DNA from: Cohnella fermenti
GTDB lineage: Bacteria > Bacillota > Bacilli > Paenibacillales > Paenibacillaceae
NCBI RefSeq assembly: GCF_004801405.1
Contig: NZ_SSOB01000022.1
Location: 1 to 64,000, forward strand
Direction: 5' to 3'
DNA: 64,000 bases
Shown: positions 24,391-33,893 of the stretch, one piece after another
Position numbering within the stretch: position 1 is the stretch's first letter
How the letters are laid out: each line of letters starts with the position of its first letter
The notes under the pieces: model-generated
The model's database searches: none
Told to the model about the DNA's origin: nothing
Seen by the model: the letters and a program-made list of their open reading frames with translations, nothing else
Position numbers and translations under genes: made by a program

Positions 24391-26088
24391 ATGACACTCG
24401 CATCACGCCTGCTGAACAAACCAAGCACCGCCCTGCTTCTCGCTTCAAGCCTGCTGCTCGGCCTGACCGCCTGCTCCGGCAATAACAACAATAACACAGC
24501 GTCCCCCAGCCCCTCCTCCTCTCCATCGGCAACGACGCAGCCGTCCGACAGCGCTTCCCCCTCGGGCGAAGCGGGACCGAATGCGGACGAAGCCGCCTGG
24601 AAGCTCGATACGAGTCCGGTCGATCTGACTTGGTTCGTCGGCGCCAACTGGTACGCCCACACGTGGGGCGACAGCCTGACATCGAAGTACGTCACGGAGA
24701 AGACCGGCGTCAACGTCAAGATCGAGGTGCCGTCCGGCGACGCGAACGAACAGATGACGCTCATGATGACCTCCGGGCAACTGCCGGACCTGATCTCCAT
24801 GGGCTCGTGGGAGACAGCGGTCAAGAAGCTGTGGGAAGGCGGCCACGTCTATGCGCTCAACGAGCTTGCCGACCAGTACGATCCTTACTTCTTCAAGGTG
24901 GCCGGCGACGGCACGCTGAAGTGGTATAAGCAGGCGGACGGCAATACGTACGGCGTGCCGAACGACTCCTACAGCCCGAATCTGATGCACGAGACCGGCA
25001 TGACGGCGGCCAACCAGACGTTCCTCGTGCGCAAGGACTTGTATGAAGAGATGGGCAGCCCGGACCTGACCACGCCGGAAGGCTTCCTCGGAGCGCTGCA
25101 GTCGCTGAAGGACAACTATTCCAAGTACAAGGGCCAGACGATCAGCCCGTTCTTCGCCCAGGGCAACGTCCCTTACGGCATGACCGAATACTTGCAGAAC
25201 CTGCTCGCGATCCCGTTCGAGAAGGACGGCAAGGTGTATGACCGCATGACCGATTCGGATTACATCAAGTGGCTCAAGACGTTCCGCACCGCTTACGAGC
25301 GCAAGCTGATCAACGTCGACTTCCTCGTTGACTCCGACACGCAGGTCGAAGAGAAGACGAACAACGCCCGCTACTTCATGATGGTTCGCGAATGGACCGG
25401 CATGACGGCCGTCAACCCGATGCTGGCCGCAAGCGCCAATCCGGACTCCTACTACATCGCGGTGGACGGACCTCAGAACAGCAATGGCGACAGCGCCAAG
25501 CTTTTCCCGGGCAATATGGACGGTTGGATGGTCACGATGATCAGCAAGTCGACGAAGAATCCGGAGCGCGCCATCCGCTTCCTCACCTACCTGGCCAGCG
25601 AAGAAGGACAGCGCGACCTGTTCCTCGGCAAGGAAGGCGAGACGTGGACGACGGTGGACGGCAAGCCGCAGCTTAACGCCGACCTCGTTCAATTGGCGGA
25701 TACGGATATCGCAACGTTGGAGAAGGACTACGGAGTGCTGGACACGTACTGGATGATGCGCAACCCCGTTATCGTGAACCAATGGCGGCCGGAGAAGGCT
25801 CCCGTCATCAAGCAGATGGAAGACTTCGCCAACGCCCAGGCCGATATCGACAGCGGCATCTACAAGGGGCTCGACCCGCTCGGCGATTCCGATGTCGCGG
25901 TCGCCTGGTCGAAGATCTCGCAGAACTGGGAGGAAGTGCTCCCCGAGCTGATCACCGCGAAGGACGAGGCTGCTTTCGATAAGATTTTCTCGAGTTTCCT
26001 TGAGCGCCGCGACAGCTACGGCTTCGCGCAGGTGATGGAATATCGCCAGACCGAGCTTGACGCCCGCAAAGCCAAGATGGCGGAATAG
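24391..26088 (+). CDS. Sugar-binding lipoprotein of the beta-glucan importer
   Basis: This is a roughly 565-residue LipO-type extracellular solute-binding protein. A lipobox, LGLTAC, lies near residue 28, followed by an Asn/Ser/Pro linker. The body has ADQYDPYFFKVAGDGTLKWY and a long binding-protein fold. It delivers oligosaccharide to the two upstream permeases. The preferred start is ATG 24391, because ATG 24379 touches the AGAGAGG site. Confidence 0.93.
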   Translation: MTLASRLLNKPSTALLLASSLLLGLTACSGNNNNNTASPSPSSSPSATTQPSDSASPSGEAGPNADEAAWKLDTSPVDLTWFVGANWYAHTWGDSLTSKYVTEKTGVNVKIEVPSGDANEQMTLMMTSGQLPDLISMGSWETAVKKLWEGGHVYALNELADQYDPYFFKVAGDGTLKWYKQADGNTYGVPNDSYSPNLMHETGMTAANQTFLVRKDLYEEMGSPDLTTPEGFLGALQSLKDNYSKYKGQTISPFFAQGNVPYGMTEYLQNLLAIPFEKDGKVYDRMTDSDYIKWLKTFRTAYERKLINVDFLVDSDTQVEEKTNNARYFMMVREWTGMTAVNPMLAASANPDSYYIAVDGPQNSNGDSAKLFPGNMDGWMVTMISKSTKNPERAIRFLTYLASEEGQRDLFLGKEGETWTTVDGKPQLNADLVQLADTDIATLEKDYGVLDTYWMMRNPVIVNQWRPEKAPVIKQMEDFANAQADIDSGIYKGLDPLGDSDVAVAWSKISQNWEEVLPELITAKDEAAFDKIFSSFLERRDSYGFAQVMEYRQTELDARKAKMAE

Positions 26089-26109
26089 GGAAACTGCGGC
26101 AGCAATAGG

Positions 26110-26133
26110 ACCGGCCACCATCAGGTGGCCGGT
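26110..26133 (+). terminator. Strong hairpin after the binding-protein gene
   Basis: ACCGGCCACC and GGTGGCCGGT pair perfectly around four bases, 21 bp after the stop codon. No T-run follows, so it may protect the message end more than end transcription. Confidence 0.5.
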
Positions 26134-26237
26134 ATTGTCGGCTTGTCGTGTTTGCTGGCTTGTCGTGTCCGTCGGCTTGAACCGCCTTCCGGCCGGTTTG
26201 CCAATTATGGTATATTACGGAGGTGGGAGGCGTTCGA

Positions 26238-28073
26238 ATGATAGAGTCGTTGGCTCGAATAAAGAAGCTGTACCGCAATTCCCGCATCTCCCGCAAGCTG
26301 ATTCTGGCGTTCGGCCTGGCGATCGCGGTCCCGGCCCTGCTCGTCTCCTTCCTGTTCATCCGCACGCAGGAGACGCAGCTCTACAAGGAAGCGATGGCCG
26401 AAGGAAGCAGCCACGTCTCCCGCCTGAACGAGCAGTTGCGCAACCGGATGGATATGCTTGCAAGCGCTTCCTCAACCGTTCTGACGCAGAAAGCGTTCGT
26501 GGACTTCATCCATTCCGATATGAACGGGGACGGTCTGCAGCTCGTCAAGTTCAAGCAGAACCAATACGAGCAGCTTCACAATATCGTCGAGAGCCACGAG
26601 CTTGTCAGCGAGCTCAGCTTCTACGTCGACAACCCGAATCTATACGAGATCTGGCCCGAGATTTATCGATATGACCGCTTCGAGCCGCAGGACTACTGGC
26701 TGATGCTGCGGGAGGAAGGCGGCGCGGCGTTCCGCCTGTTCTCCTGGAAGAACGGGGAGCATACGCTCTCCTACTATCGGCTGGTTCGCCTCCCGGATAA
26801 GCAGCGAACCTTCCCGACCGTCATGGAGATCCGTTCGGAGCACGACGTCTTCTTCTCCGACTTGCTGGTCAAGAACGAGGGCGACTTTTTCTCCGTTGTT
26901 ATTGATGCTTCGGACCCCTCCAGCGCCGTCTACAACCCCAACCATGCCTTCGCGCTCGACGCCGGAGACAAGCTGGGGAGCATCCTCGGCGGCATCCACA
27001 AGCGGCTCGACGCGCTGCAGCAGGACCGTCCGCTGAAGGTCCGCGTCGGGGACCAGACCTATTATGCGCTGTACCGCTATATCGCCCCGCTGAACGCTTA
27101 CGTGATGGATATCGCTTCCCATCGGGTTCTGACGGAAGGGCCGCGCAGTTGGTATGCGAAGGTCGTCCTGATCGCGCTCGTCGCTATGCTGCTTATCATG
27201 CTTCTCGTCTCGACGACGACGAAGCGGATTTTCCGGCGGTTGGAGCGTGTTCTGGTCGCCATGCGCCAGGTGCGCAAGGGCAATCTGGACGCGAAGATCG
27301 ACACGGGACTGGGCGCCGGAGACGCCGGCGACGAGATCGACGAAGTGGCCGTCAGCTACAACGGCATGCTGGACGAGATCAAGCTGCTGATGACGCAGGT
27401 GGTCGATAAGCAGTTGATCGCCAAGAATGCGCAGCTCCACTCCCTGCACTCGCAGATCAATTCGCACTTCCTCTACAATGCGCTGGAATCCATTCGGATG
27501 AGGGCGGAGGTCGAGCGGCAGCCGGCCATCGCCGACGCGCTCGTGTCGCTCGGCTCGCAGCTCCGGTACAGCATGCAATGGCGCGGCGACACGGTGGAGC
27601 TGGGCGAGGAGCTGGCCAATATTCGCAGCTACGTGCAGTTCATGAACTTCATGGAAGGCGACCGGATCGACCTGTCGGCGGAGCTTACGGAGGAGGCGCT
27701 GCAATGCCCGATTCCGAAGATGTGCCTGCAGCCGGTCGTCGAGAATGCGGTCCGTCATGCGGCTCCGCCGGACGGCAGCGTTCGCATCGACATCTCCGTT
27801 CGCACGGAGGAGGAACGCCTTGTCATCGAGGTCCGGGACGACGGCGTCGGCGTGGAGCCGGAGCTGCTCGAGCGGCTGCAGGCCGCGCTGCGCAGCGAAG
27901 CGGATACGCCGATCGTCGCGAGCCGCAACGGGCTTGGCCTGGAGAATGTGCACAAGCGGCTGCAGCTTCATTACGGCAAGGACTGCGGCGTCCGGATCGA
28001 GAGCGCGCAGGGCCGATATACCCGCGTCACCTTGCGCCTGCCTTGGGAGCAAACGAATCTGGGAGGTTGGTAG
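26238..28073 (+). CDS. Sensor histidine kinase, YesM family
   Basis: This 611-residue kinase has an N-terminal membrane segment (about residues 19-41), an extracellular sensor domain, a second membrane segment near 305-325, HAMP (RRLERVLVAMRQVRKGNLDA), the phosphoacceptor motif HSLHSQINSHFLYNALESIR and an ATPase domain (VVENAVRHAAPPDG; GLGLENVHKRLQLHYG). It probably senses an extracellular sugar or the loaded binding protein and controls the adjacent glucan genes with the response regulator 3 bp downstream. Confidence 0.95.
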   Translation: MIESLARIKKLYRNSRISRKLILAFGLAIAVPALLVSFLFIRTQETQLYKEAMAEGSSHVSRLNEQLRNRMDMLASASSTVLTQKAFVDFIHSDMNGDGLQLVKFKQNQYEQLHNIVESHELVSELSFYVDNPNLYEIWPEIYRYDRFEPQDYWLMLREEGGAAFRLFSWKNGEHTLSYYRLVRLPDKQRTFPTVMEIRSEHDVFFSDLLVKNEGDFFSVVIDASDPSSAVYNPNHAFALDAGDKLGSILGGIHKRLDALQQDRPLKVRVGDQTYYALYRYIAPLNAYVMDIASHRVLTEGPRSWYAKVVLIALVAMLLIMLLVSTTTKRIFRRLERVLVAMRQVRKGNLDAKIDTGLGAGDAGDEIDEVAVSYNGMLDEIKLLMTQVVDKQLIAKNAQLHSLHSQINSHFLYNALESIRMRAEVERQPAIADALVSLGSQLRYSMQWRGDTVELGEELANIRSYVQFMNFMEGDRIDLSAELTEEALQCPIPKMCLQPVVENAVRHAAPPDGSVRIDISVRTEEERLVIEVRDDGVGVEPELLERLQAALRSEADTPIVASRNGLGLENVHKRLQLHYGKDCGVRIESAQGRYTRVTLRLPWEQTNLGGW

Positions 28074-28076
28074 AGC

Positions 28077-29648
28077 ATGTTCAATGTGTTGATCGTAGAC
28101 GATCAGAAGCAGATCCGCGACGGCCTGCAGGCGATGCTGCGGCAATTCCCGCTTCCGATCGACGGCCTGCACAGCGCCGCGAACGGCCTGGAGGCGCTGG
28201 AGCTGCTTCGCCGCCAGCGGATTCAGCTCGTCATCACCGACATTCGGATGCCCGACATGGACGGCCTGACGCTGATGGAGCGGACCCGCGAGGAAGGCAT
28301 CAAGGTCGACTATCTCATCCTCAGCGGCTACGGCGACTTCGCTTACGCCCAGCGCGCCATCGCGCTCGGCGCCAAGGGCTACCTGCTCAAGCCGGTGAAG
28401 CGGGACGACCTGCGGGCTGCGGTCGAGAGCGCCTGGGAAGAGATCCGGGCGCGCAAGGAGCTCTCGCTCAGCATGAAGCACGCCTCCCGCCGCGCCCGCG
28501 AGACCGACCGCAAGGAGCTGCGTCTATTCATGCAGGGGGCGGCAAGCGACGAGGATTGGATGGTCCGCACCGAGCAGAACCATCCGGAGCTGTGGCGCAG
28601 CTACCGCCTGGTCCTGCTGCGGGAGGAGCGGCGCGCGAGCCAGCCCGGCGCCGGCGATTCGCAAGGGGCGGAGAATGCAGCCTGTCAGGTCTACGGCAAG
28701 CACGGCTGCCTCATCCTGCAACGGCAGCCTCAGCTTGTGATTGCCGTCAAGGCGGACATCGATCCCGGAGCGCTGCCTGCCGCGCTTCAGAGTAGCCAGA
28801 TCGAGGCCGCTCTGGCCATGACCGATCCCCGGCAAGGGCTGAAGGAGCTGCCCGGCGCCTACGCGCAAGCGCTTGAGCTGTACCGGCACAGCTACCTGTT
28901 CCCGGAACTGAGCTGCCTGCTGCCCTCGCACCTCGAGCGCCTGGATTCCCAGTGGCAGCTTCCTTACGAGGAGCTGTACGCGCTTTTCCAACAGCTTGGC
29001 ACCTCCAACGGGGGACGAATCGCTCAGGATCTCTCCGCGCTCTTCCGCAAGGAGGCGCTTCGGCGGTATCCGATCCGCTATACGATCCAGCTCTGCCGCG
29101 CCGCGGTCCAGATGCTCGAGGAGTACGAGCGCGTCATCCGGCCTTACCTGGGGGAAGAGGCGCTGGACATCGAATGCTTGCGCAACCTGTTCGACTATCC
29201 GGGCATCCGCGACTACATTCAAGCGCTGCAGCGGCAGTTGCTCCGGCTGAACCAATTCTACTACGAATACAAGTGCAGCTATCGCCATTCGCAGGACCTG
29301 AACGAGGCGATCCGCTTCATTCACGAGAATTACCACAGGCCGCTCGATCTCGCGATGGTGTCCAACCACGTGTCGCTGAACTATGCCTACTTCTCCAACC
29401 TGTTCAAGAAGAACGTCGGCAAGGGCTTCGCCGAATACCTGCGCGACGTGCGCCTCGACAAGGCCCGCCGGCTGCTCGCCGAGACCGACTACAAGATCGT
29501 CGAGATCGCGTCCATGGTCGGGTACGAGAACTACAAGAGCTTCACGCGGGCATTCCGGGACGCGACGGACCTGCAGCCGACGGAATACCGGGAGCGAACG
29601 CGACGCCGGGAAGAGAGCGAGGAGGAAGCTCGGGGCACGGCGTTGTGA
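28077..29648 (+). CDS. Response regulator with AraC DNA-binding domain, YesN family
   Basis: This 523-residue protein has a receiver domain at 1-120 with acceptor Asp55 (VITDIRMPDMDGL) and Lys in YLLKPVKRDD. A long middle linker follows, and a C-terminal AraC double helix-turn-helix (AMVSNHVSLNYAYFSNLFKK; IVEIASMVGYENYKSFTRAF). It is the partner of the preceding kinase and the likely activator of the importer and GH16 genes. Confidence 0.95.
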   Translation: MFNVLIVDDQKQIRDGLQAMLRQFPLPIDGLHSAANGLEALELLRRQRIQLVITDIRMPDMDGLTLMERTREEGIKVDYLILSGYGDFAYAQRAIALGAKGYLLKPVKRDDLRAAVESAWEEIRARKELSLSMKHASRRARETDRKELRLFMQGAASDEDWMVRTEQNHPELWRSYRLVLLREERRASQPGAGDSQGAENAACQVYGKHGCLILQRQPQLVIAVKADIDPGALPAALQSSQIEAALAMTDPRQGLKELPGAYAQALELYRHSYLFPELSCLLPSHLERLDSQWQLPYEELYALFQQLGTSNGGRIAQDLSALFRKEALRRYPIRYTIQLCRAAVQMLEEYERVIRPYLGEEALDIECLRNLFDYPGIRDYIQALQRQLLRLNQFYYEYKCSYRHSQDLNEAIRFIHENYHRPLDLAMVSNHVSLNYAYFSNLFKKNVGKGFAEYLRDVRLDKARRLLAETDYKIVEIASMVGYENYKSFTRAFRDATDLQPTEYRERTRRREESEEEARGTAL

Positions 29649-29669
29649 GAGCTTGCGAGGATAGCGCGA

Positions 29670-29835
29670 GGGCTCTGCTGGCGGTGTGTTGATGGTGTGT
29701 TGGCGGAGTATTTGCGGTGTGCTGGCGGTTTTGGCGGTGTGCTCGCTGCGATGGTGATGTGTTGATGTTGTTGGCGGTGTGTTGGCGGTTTTGGCGGTGT
29801 GCTCGCGATGTGTTGGCGGTGGGTTTACTACGTTT
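29670..29835. repeat. Degenerate G/T-rich tract, GGCGGTGTG-type
   Basis: Directly after the response regulator, variants of GGCGGTGTGTTGGCGGTTTT alternate for about 165 bp. No gene is visible. The following stretch 30080-30200 is another degenerate GGAATCG/GGATCGG-rich tract. Together with element C they fill the roughly 890-bp gap before the secreted GH16. Confidence 0.6.
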
Positions 29836-29899
29836 TTGACAACTCCACTGAGATCACGCTGTCCTCCCCCCCTGGTCCGATGCCGCTGCGATTTTACGA

Positions 29900-30076
29900 T
29901 TTTATATCATTTTTCACATTCATCGGCCCGGAATGGAAGGAATCGCGGCGTTTTATGTGATTTTTAGCATATATGCGATGTCACGGGCCGGAATTTTCTC
30001 TATGTATGCTATTTTTCACATAGAATCGTTCAACCTGCCCCTTATCGCGCCGCACGAATGTGAAATTTCACATAAA
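29900..30076. repeat. Dispersed four-unit palindromic element C
   Basis: Units lie at 29900-29923, 29951-29974, 30001-30026 and 30055-30076: two reading TTTTAT..TCACATTCAT-like, then two inverted, the last with GTGAAATTTCAC. Spacing is 50-54 bp. Linkers share GGAAT..ATCGCGGCG and CCGGAAT with elements D-F. Confidence 0.88.
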
Positions 30077-30472
30077 TTCCTGGCATCTGGCGGTAGGAGG
30101 GCGGGATCTGCGGTCGATATAGGAGCGCGGAACCGGAAGGGGGGATCGGAGCGCAGGATCGGACAGCGGAATCGAAGGACGGGATCGAACAGCGGAATCG
30201 GCGGCTCCCCGCTTTATCCGAGCCCCGCCCCCCTCGCTATCCCCACCACATCTACGTTCGGGCCGCGTCTCGTGGCCGCCCCGGACGCGATTGCCCCCGG
30301 ATGCGATTGCACGCGGTTGTTCGCATCAGAATAGCCCAGAATGGCCCGGAGCAGCCCGGCCTGCTGCGCTCAAGCGGCTCCACCTCCCCCAACCCAAAAT
30401 AATGGGCCCCCATCCAAACTGTCGCACCTATTCATCCTATTGTCCCACTCGCTAGAATAAAGATGTTCCCCT

Positions 30473-30488
30473 TTGTAAGCGGTTTCCA
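30473..30488 (+). promoter_or_regulatory. Candidate cre (CcpA) site before the secreted GH16 gene
   Basis: TTGTAAGCGGTTTCCA agrees with the Bacillus cre consensus WTGNAANCGNWNNCWW at all but one position. It lies 49 bp upstream of the start, just after a TAGAAT that could be a -10 element, so CcpA binding would block transcription when preferred sugars are present. Confidence 0.5.
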
Positions 30489-30536
30489 TTGCCGCTCATC
30501 GGGCGAACATCATTTTCTATCTGAGGGAGGGCAATT

Positions 30537-33182
30537 ATGTATCGTTCTAACCAACCGGGCCAACGAGTCCGGCAAAGGGTGCTGCGTCTATTCCTGGCTA
30601 TCGCTCTGCTGGCGGGCGGCGGCCTGCTTCCGTCTTCTTGGCTCCAGGGAGCCGAGGCGGCCGGAACGACCGTCACGTCGATGGCTTACTTCTCGGCTTC
30701 GGACGGCCCCGTCATCTCCAAGTCGGGCGTCGGCCAGGCAAGCTACGGCTTCGTGATGCCGATCTTCAACGGGGGCGCCGCTGCGTGGACCGATGTGTCC
30801 GACGACGTGGGCGTCAAGGTGAAGTCAGGCGGCAACTGGGTCGATATCGACAGCGTGAGCAGCTTCGTCTACAACCAGAACTGGGGACACTGGAACGACA
30901 GCGGCGTGTACGGCTATTGGTTCGTTCTGTCCGCGACGACGGAGATCAGGCTGTATTCCAAGGCCAACAGCTCGGTGACGCTCGATTACACGCTCGCCTT
31001 CACGAACATCAACACGACGACCATCACCTCGATGACCGCGACGCAGGGGCCGCAGCTCACGGCCGGCTATACGGGCGGCGCAGGGTTTACGTACCCGATT
31101 TTCAACAATAATTCTTCCATCCCGTATGAAGCCGTCGCCGACGACCTGAAGGTGTACGTCAAGCCGGTCGCCAGCAGCACGTGGATCGACATCGACAACA
31201 ACGCGGCCAGCGGCTGGATCTACGACAGCAACTTCGGCCAGTTCACCGACGGCGGCGGGGGCTACTGGTTCACCGTCACGGAGTCGATCAACGTCAAGCT
31301 CGAGTCGGTCAGCTCCGGCGCCAACCTGATCTATACGATCACCTTCAACGTCCCCGTCCGCAACTCCTACGTTCTGAGCGCTTATGACGGAACGACCTAC
31401 ACGGCCGACAACAGCGGCGCGATCGGCATTCCGCTGCCCAAGATCGACGGAGGCGCCCCGATCGGCACCGAGCTGGGCAAGTACGTCTACCAGATCTACA
31501 AGGGCGGGCAATGGGTCGAGCTGAGCAATTCCGCCCTGAGCAGCTTCGTCTACTCCGGCAGCGGGTACAACAACCTGTCCGACGCCAACCAGTGGGGCTA
31601 TTGGGCCGACTATATTTACGGGCTCTGGTTCCAGCCGATTCAGGAGGACATGCAGCTTCGGATCGGCTATCCCTTGGATGGGCAACTCGGCGGCAGCGTC
31701 GGCAGCAACTGGGTGACCTACACGTTCATCGGCAATCCGAACGCTCCCCGCCCCGACGTGTCCGACCAAGACGATATTACCATCGGAACGTCAAGCGATC
31801 CTTCCATCTCGGGCATGGACCTCGTCTGGCAGGATGAGTTCAGCGGAACGGCGCTCGATACGAGCAAGTGGAACTACGAGCTCGGCTACTACATCAGCAG
31901 CGATCCGAACAGTTGGGGCTGGGGCAATGCGGAGCTGGAATATTATACGAACAGCACGCAGAACGTCTTCGTGGAGAACGGCTCGCTGAACATCCGGGCG
32001 CTTGACGACCCGCAATCGTTCCCGCAGGACCCGACCCGGTATGCCCAATACTCCTCCGGCAAAATCAACACCAAAGGAAACTTCTCCTTCCAGTACGGAA
32101 GAGTGGACATCCGCGCCAAGCTCCCGACGGGAGACGGCATCTGGCCGGCGCTCTGGATGCTTCCGGAGGATTCCGTCTACGGCGCCTGGGCCGCATCCGG
32201 CGAGATCGACATCATGGAAGCGAAGGGACGTCTGCCCGGCACGACGAGCGGAGCCATCCACTTCGGCGGCCAATGGCCCGTGAACCAATACCTCGCCGGC
32301 GAATATTACTTCCCTTCGGGTGAGACATTCGACAGTGACTACCACGTCTATTCAATGATTTGGGAAGACGACAACGTCAAGTGGTACGTGGACGGCAAGT
32401 TCTTCTTCAAGGCAACAAGCGCCCAATGGTACTCCGTCGCGGCTCCGAACGACCCGGACGCTCCGTTCGACCAGCCTTTCTACCTTATCATGAACCTCGC
32501 GGTCGGCGGATACTTCGATGGGCTGAGAACCCCGGACGCGTCCGATATTCCGGCGACGATGCAGGTCGATTACGTGCGAGTCTATGAGGAAAATGGCACC
32601 GGAGGACAAAATCCGGGGAACGAAAATGTATCCGTTACCGGGGTGACGCTGAACCAGAGCACAGCGCAGGTGGAGGTAGGGCAAACCGTTCAGCTTAACG
32701 CCGCCGTAGCTCCGTCTAACGCGACGAACAAGCAAGTCACCTGGTCCGTCTCGAACTCTTCCGTTGCTGCCGTCAGCTCGAGCGGCCTCGTCACCGGCGT
32801 CGCTCCGGGCACGGCAACCGTCACGGTCACGACAACGGACGGCAGCTTCACGGCCTCGTCTGCGATTACGGTCGTGTCGCCTCCGCCGACCACCTACATC
32901 ATTGGAGATGAAGTGCGCGGCATCAAGAAGACCGGCGACAACCTGCTCTTCTACGTGAACGGAGCCACCTTCGCCGATCTGCACTACATCGTCAACGGAG
33001 GCGTCCAGCTTAACGTCGCCATGAGCACGACGGGGAACGGCAACTATACGTATGCGGTCAACAACCTGCAGGCCGGAGATACGGTGCAATACTTCTTCAC
33101 GTACAATCCGGGACAAGGCGCGCTTGACACCGCTTGGCAGACCTATGTGCATGGCGTGACGCAGGGCGTTCCGGAGGAATAA
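30537..33182 (+). CDS. Secreted multidomain GH16 beta-1,3-glucanase with CBM56-like module
   Basis: This 881-residue protein has a signal peptide at 1-42 (cleavage after AEA). Three related domains of about 115 residues follow (about 43-410), each with a WVDIDS / WIDIDN / WVELSN core, an FVY or WIYDS motif and a GYWF/GLWF motif. The GH16 catalytic domain (about 425-690) holds GEIDIMEAKGR. A BIG2-like domain spans about 695-782. The C-terminal domain (788-881) resembles CBM56, a beta-1,3-glucan binder (DLHYIVNGGVQLNVAM; GDTVQYFFTYNPGQG). It should break down laminarin or fungal wall glucan outside the cell for the importer upstream. GGGAGGG precedes ATG 30537. Confidence 0.94.
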   Translation: MYRSNQPGQRVRQRVLRLFLAIALLAGGGLLPSSWLQGAEAAGTTVTSMAYFSASDGPVISKSGVGQASYGFVMPIFNGGAAAWTDVSDDVGVKVKSGGNWVDIDSVSSFVYNQNWGHWNDSGVYGYWFVLSATTEIRLYSKANSSVTLDYTLAFTNINTTTITSMTATQGPQLTAGYTGGAGFTYPIFNNNSSIPYEAVADDLKVYVKPVASSTWIDIDNNAASGWIYDSNFGQFTDGGGGYWFTVTESINVKLESVSSGANLIYTITFNVPVRNSYVLSAYDGTTYTADNSGAIGIPLPKIDGGAPIGTELGKYVYQIYKGGQWVELSNSALSSFVYSGSGYNNLSDANQWGYWADYIYGLWFQPIQEDMQLRIGYPLDGQLGGSVGSNWVTYTFIGNPNAPRPDVSDQDDITIGTSSDPSISGMDLVWQDEFSGTALDTSKWNYELGYYISSDPNSWGWGNAELEYYTNSTQNVFVENGSLNIRALDDPQSFPQDPTRYAQYSSGKINTKGNFSFQYGRVDIRAKLPTGDGIWPALWMLPEDSVYGAWAASGEIDIMEAKGRLPGTTSGAIHFGGQWPVNQYLAGEYYFPSGETFDSDYHVYSMIWEDDNVKWYVDGKFFFKATSAQWYSVAAPNDPDAPFDQPFYLIMNLAVGGYFDGLRTPDASDIPATMQVDYVRVYEENGTGGQNPGNENVSVTGVTLNQSTAQVEVGQTVQLNAAVAPSNATNKQVTWSVSNSSVAAVSSSGLVTGVAPGTATVTVTTTDGSFTASSAITVVSPPPTTYIIGDEVRGIKKTGDNLLFYVNGATFADLHYIVNGGVQLNVAMSTTGNGNYTYAVNNLQAGDTVQYFFTYNPGQGALDTAWQTYVHGVTQGVPEE

Positions 33183-33195
33183 AACCATCCTAAGA

Positions 33196-33222
33196 GAAGG
33201 GAAGCCGCTGGCTTCCCTTCTT
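33196..33222. terminator. Bidirectional hairpin terminator
   Basis: AGAAGGGAAGCC and GGCTTCCCTTCT form a perfect 12-bp stem around GCT between the convergent GH16 and PfpI genes. The flanking T content is modest. Confidence 0.65.
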
Positions 33223-33272
33223 GCTGCGAGGAACGGCCATATTCCCATTCGCCCGCGCGCTGTATCCTTCCG

Positions 33273-33893
33273 TCAGCTTCCCCGCTCTCCGCACTCTTCC
33301 CGCCACTCGTATTCCATCGTCCTCGCCGCACGCTCCGCCGTCTCTCGACCGATCAGCCTCTCAACCAAGCGCAGCGACAGATCGATCCCGGCGGAGATGC
33401 CTGCGGATGTCGCCAGATCGCCGTCGTCCACGTACTTTACTCCCGATACCGCCTGTACCAGCGGATGCCGCTCGGCCAGTCTGGCGAGACTGGCCGCGTG
33501 CGTTGTCGCGCTTCGCCCGTCCAGCAGCCCGGCGCGCGCCAGAAGCAGCGCCCCAGTGCAGACGCCCGCCATGATCGGCGTGTCGGCCCGTCTCGACGCC
33601 AGCCATGCGACCAGATTGTCGCGCTCCGATTCCTGCCGGGCTCCGGGCCCTCCCGGTACAATAAGCGCATCGAATTGCGGCGAGTCCGCGAACGAATAAT
33701 CCGGCACGATCCGCAAGCCTCTGGCCGCACGCACGACATTCCCGTCCTCCGACAACGTCGATACGCGGCACGGATAAACCCATGGCTCCGACTCTCCCGG
33801 AACCCGAGCCAACGAGAACACCTCGTACGGCCCTGCGAAGTCCAATACCTCTACTCCGTCAAACAAGACGATTCCGATCGCCAGCTCTCTCAT
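33273..33893 (-). CDS. DJ-1/PfpI family protein
   Basis: This 206-residue protein has the DJ-1/PfpI fold: VLFDGVEVLDFAGPYEVFS, FDALIVPGGPGARQE, and the nucleophile-elbow cysteine in MAGVCTGALLLARAGLLDGR. It lacks the AraC domain of GlxA-type regulators. Members include isonitrile hydratases, glyoxalases and deglycases; the exact reaction is not readable from sequence. ATG 33893 overlaps the stop of the upstream monooxygenase (ATGA), so it belongs to the iron operon. Confidence 0.88.
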   Translation of the reverse strand: MRELAIGIVLFDGVEVLDFAGPYEVFSLARVPGESEPWVYPCRVSTLSEDGNVVRAARGLRIVPDYSFADSPQFDALIVPGGPGARQESERDNLVAWLASRRADTPIMAGVCTGALLLARAGLLDGRSATTHAASLARLAERHPLVQAVSGVKYVDDGDLATSAGISAGIDLSLRLVERLIGRETAERAARTMEYEWREECGERGS

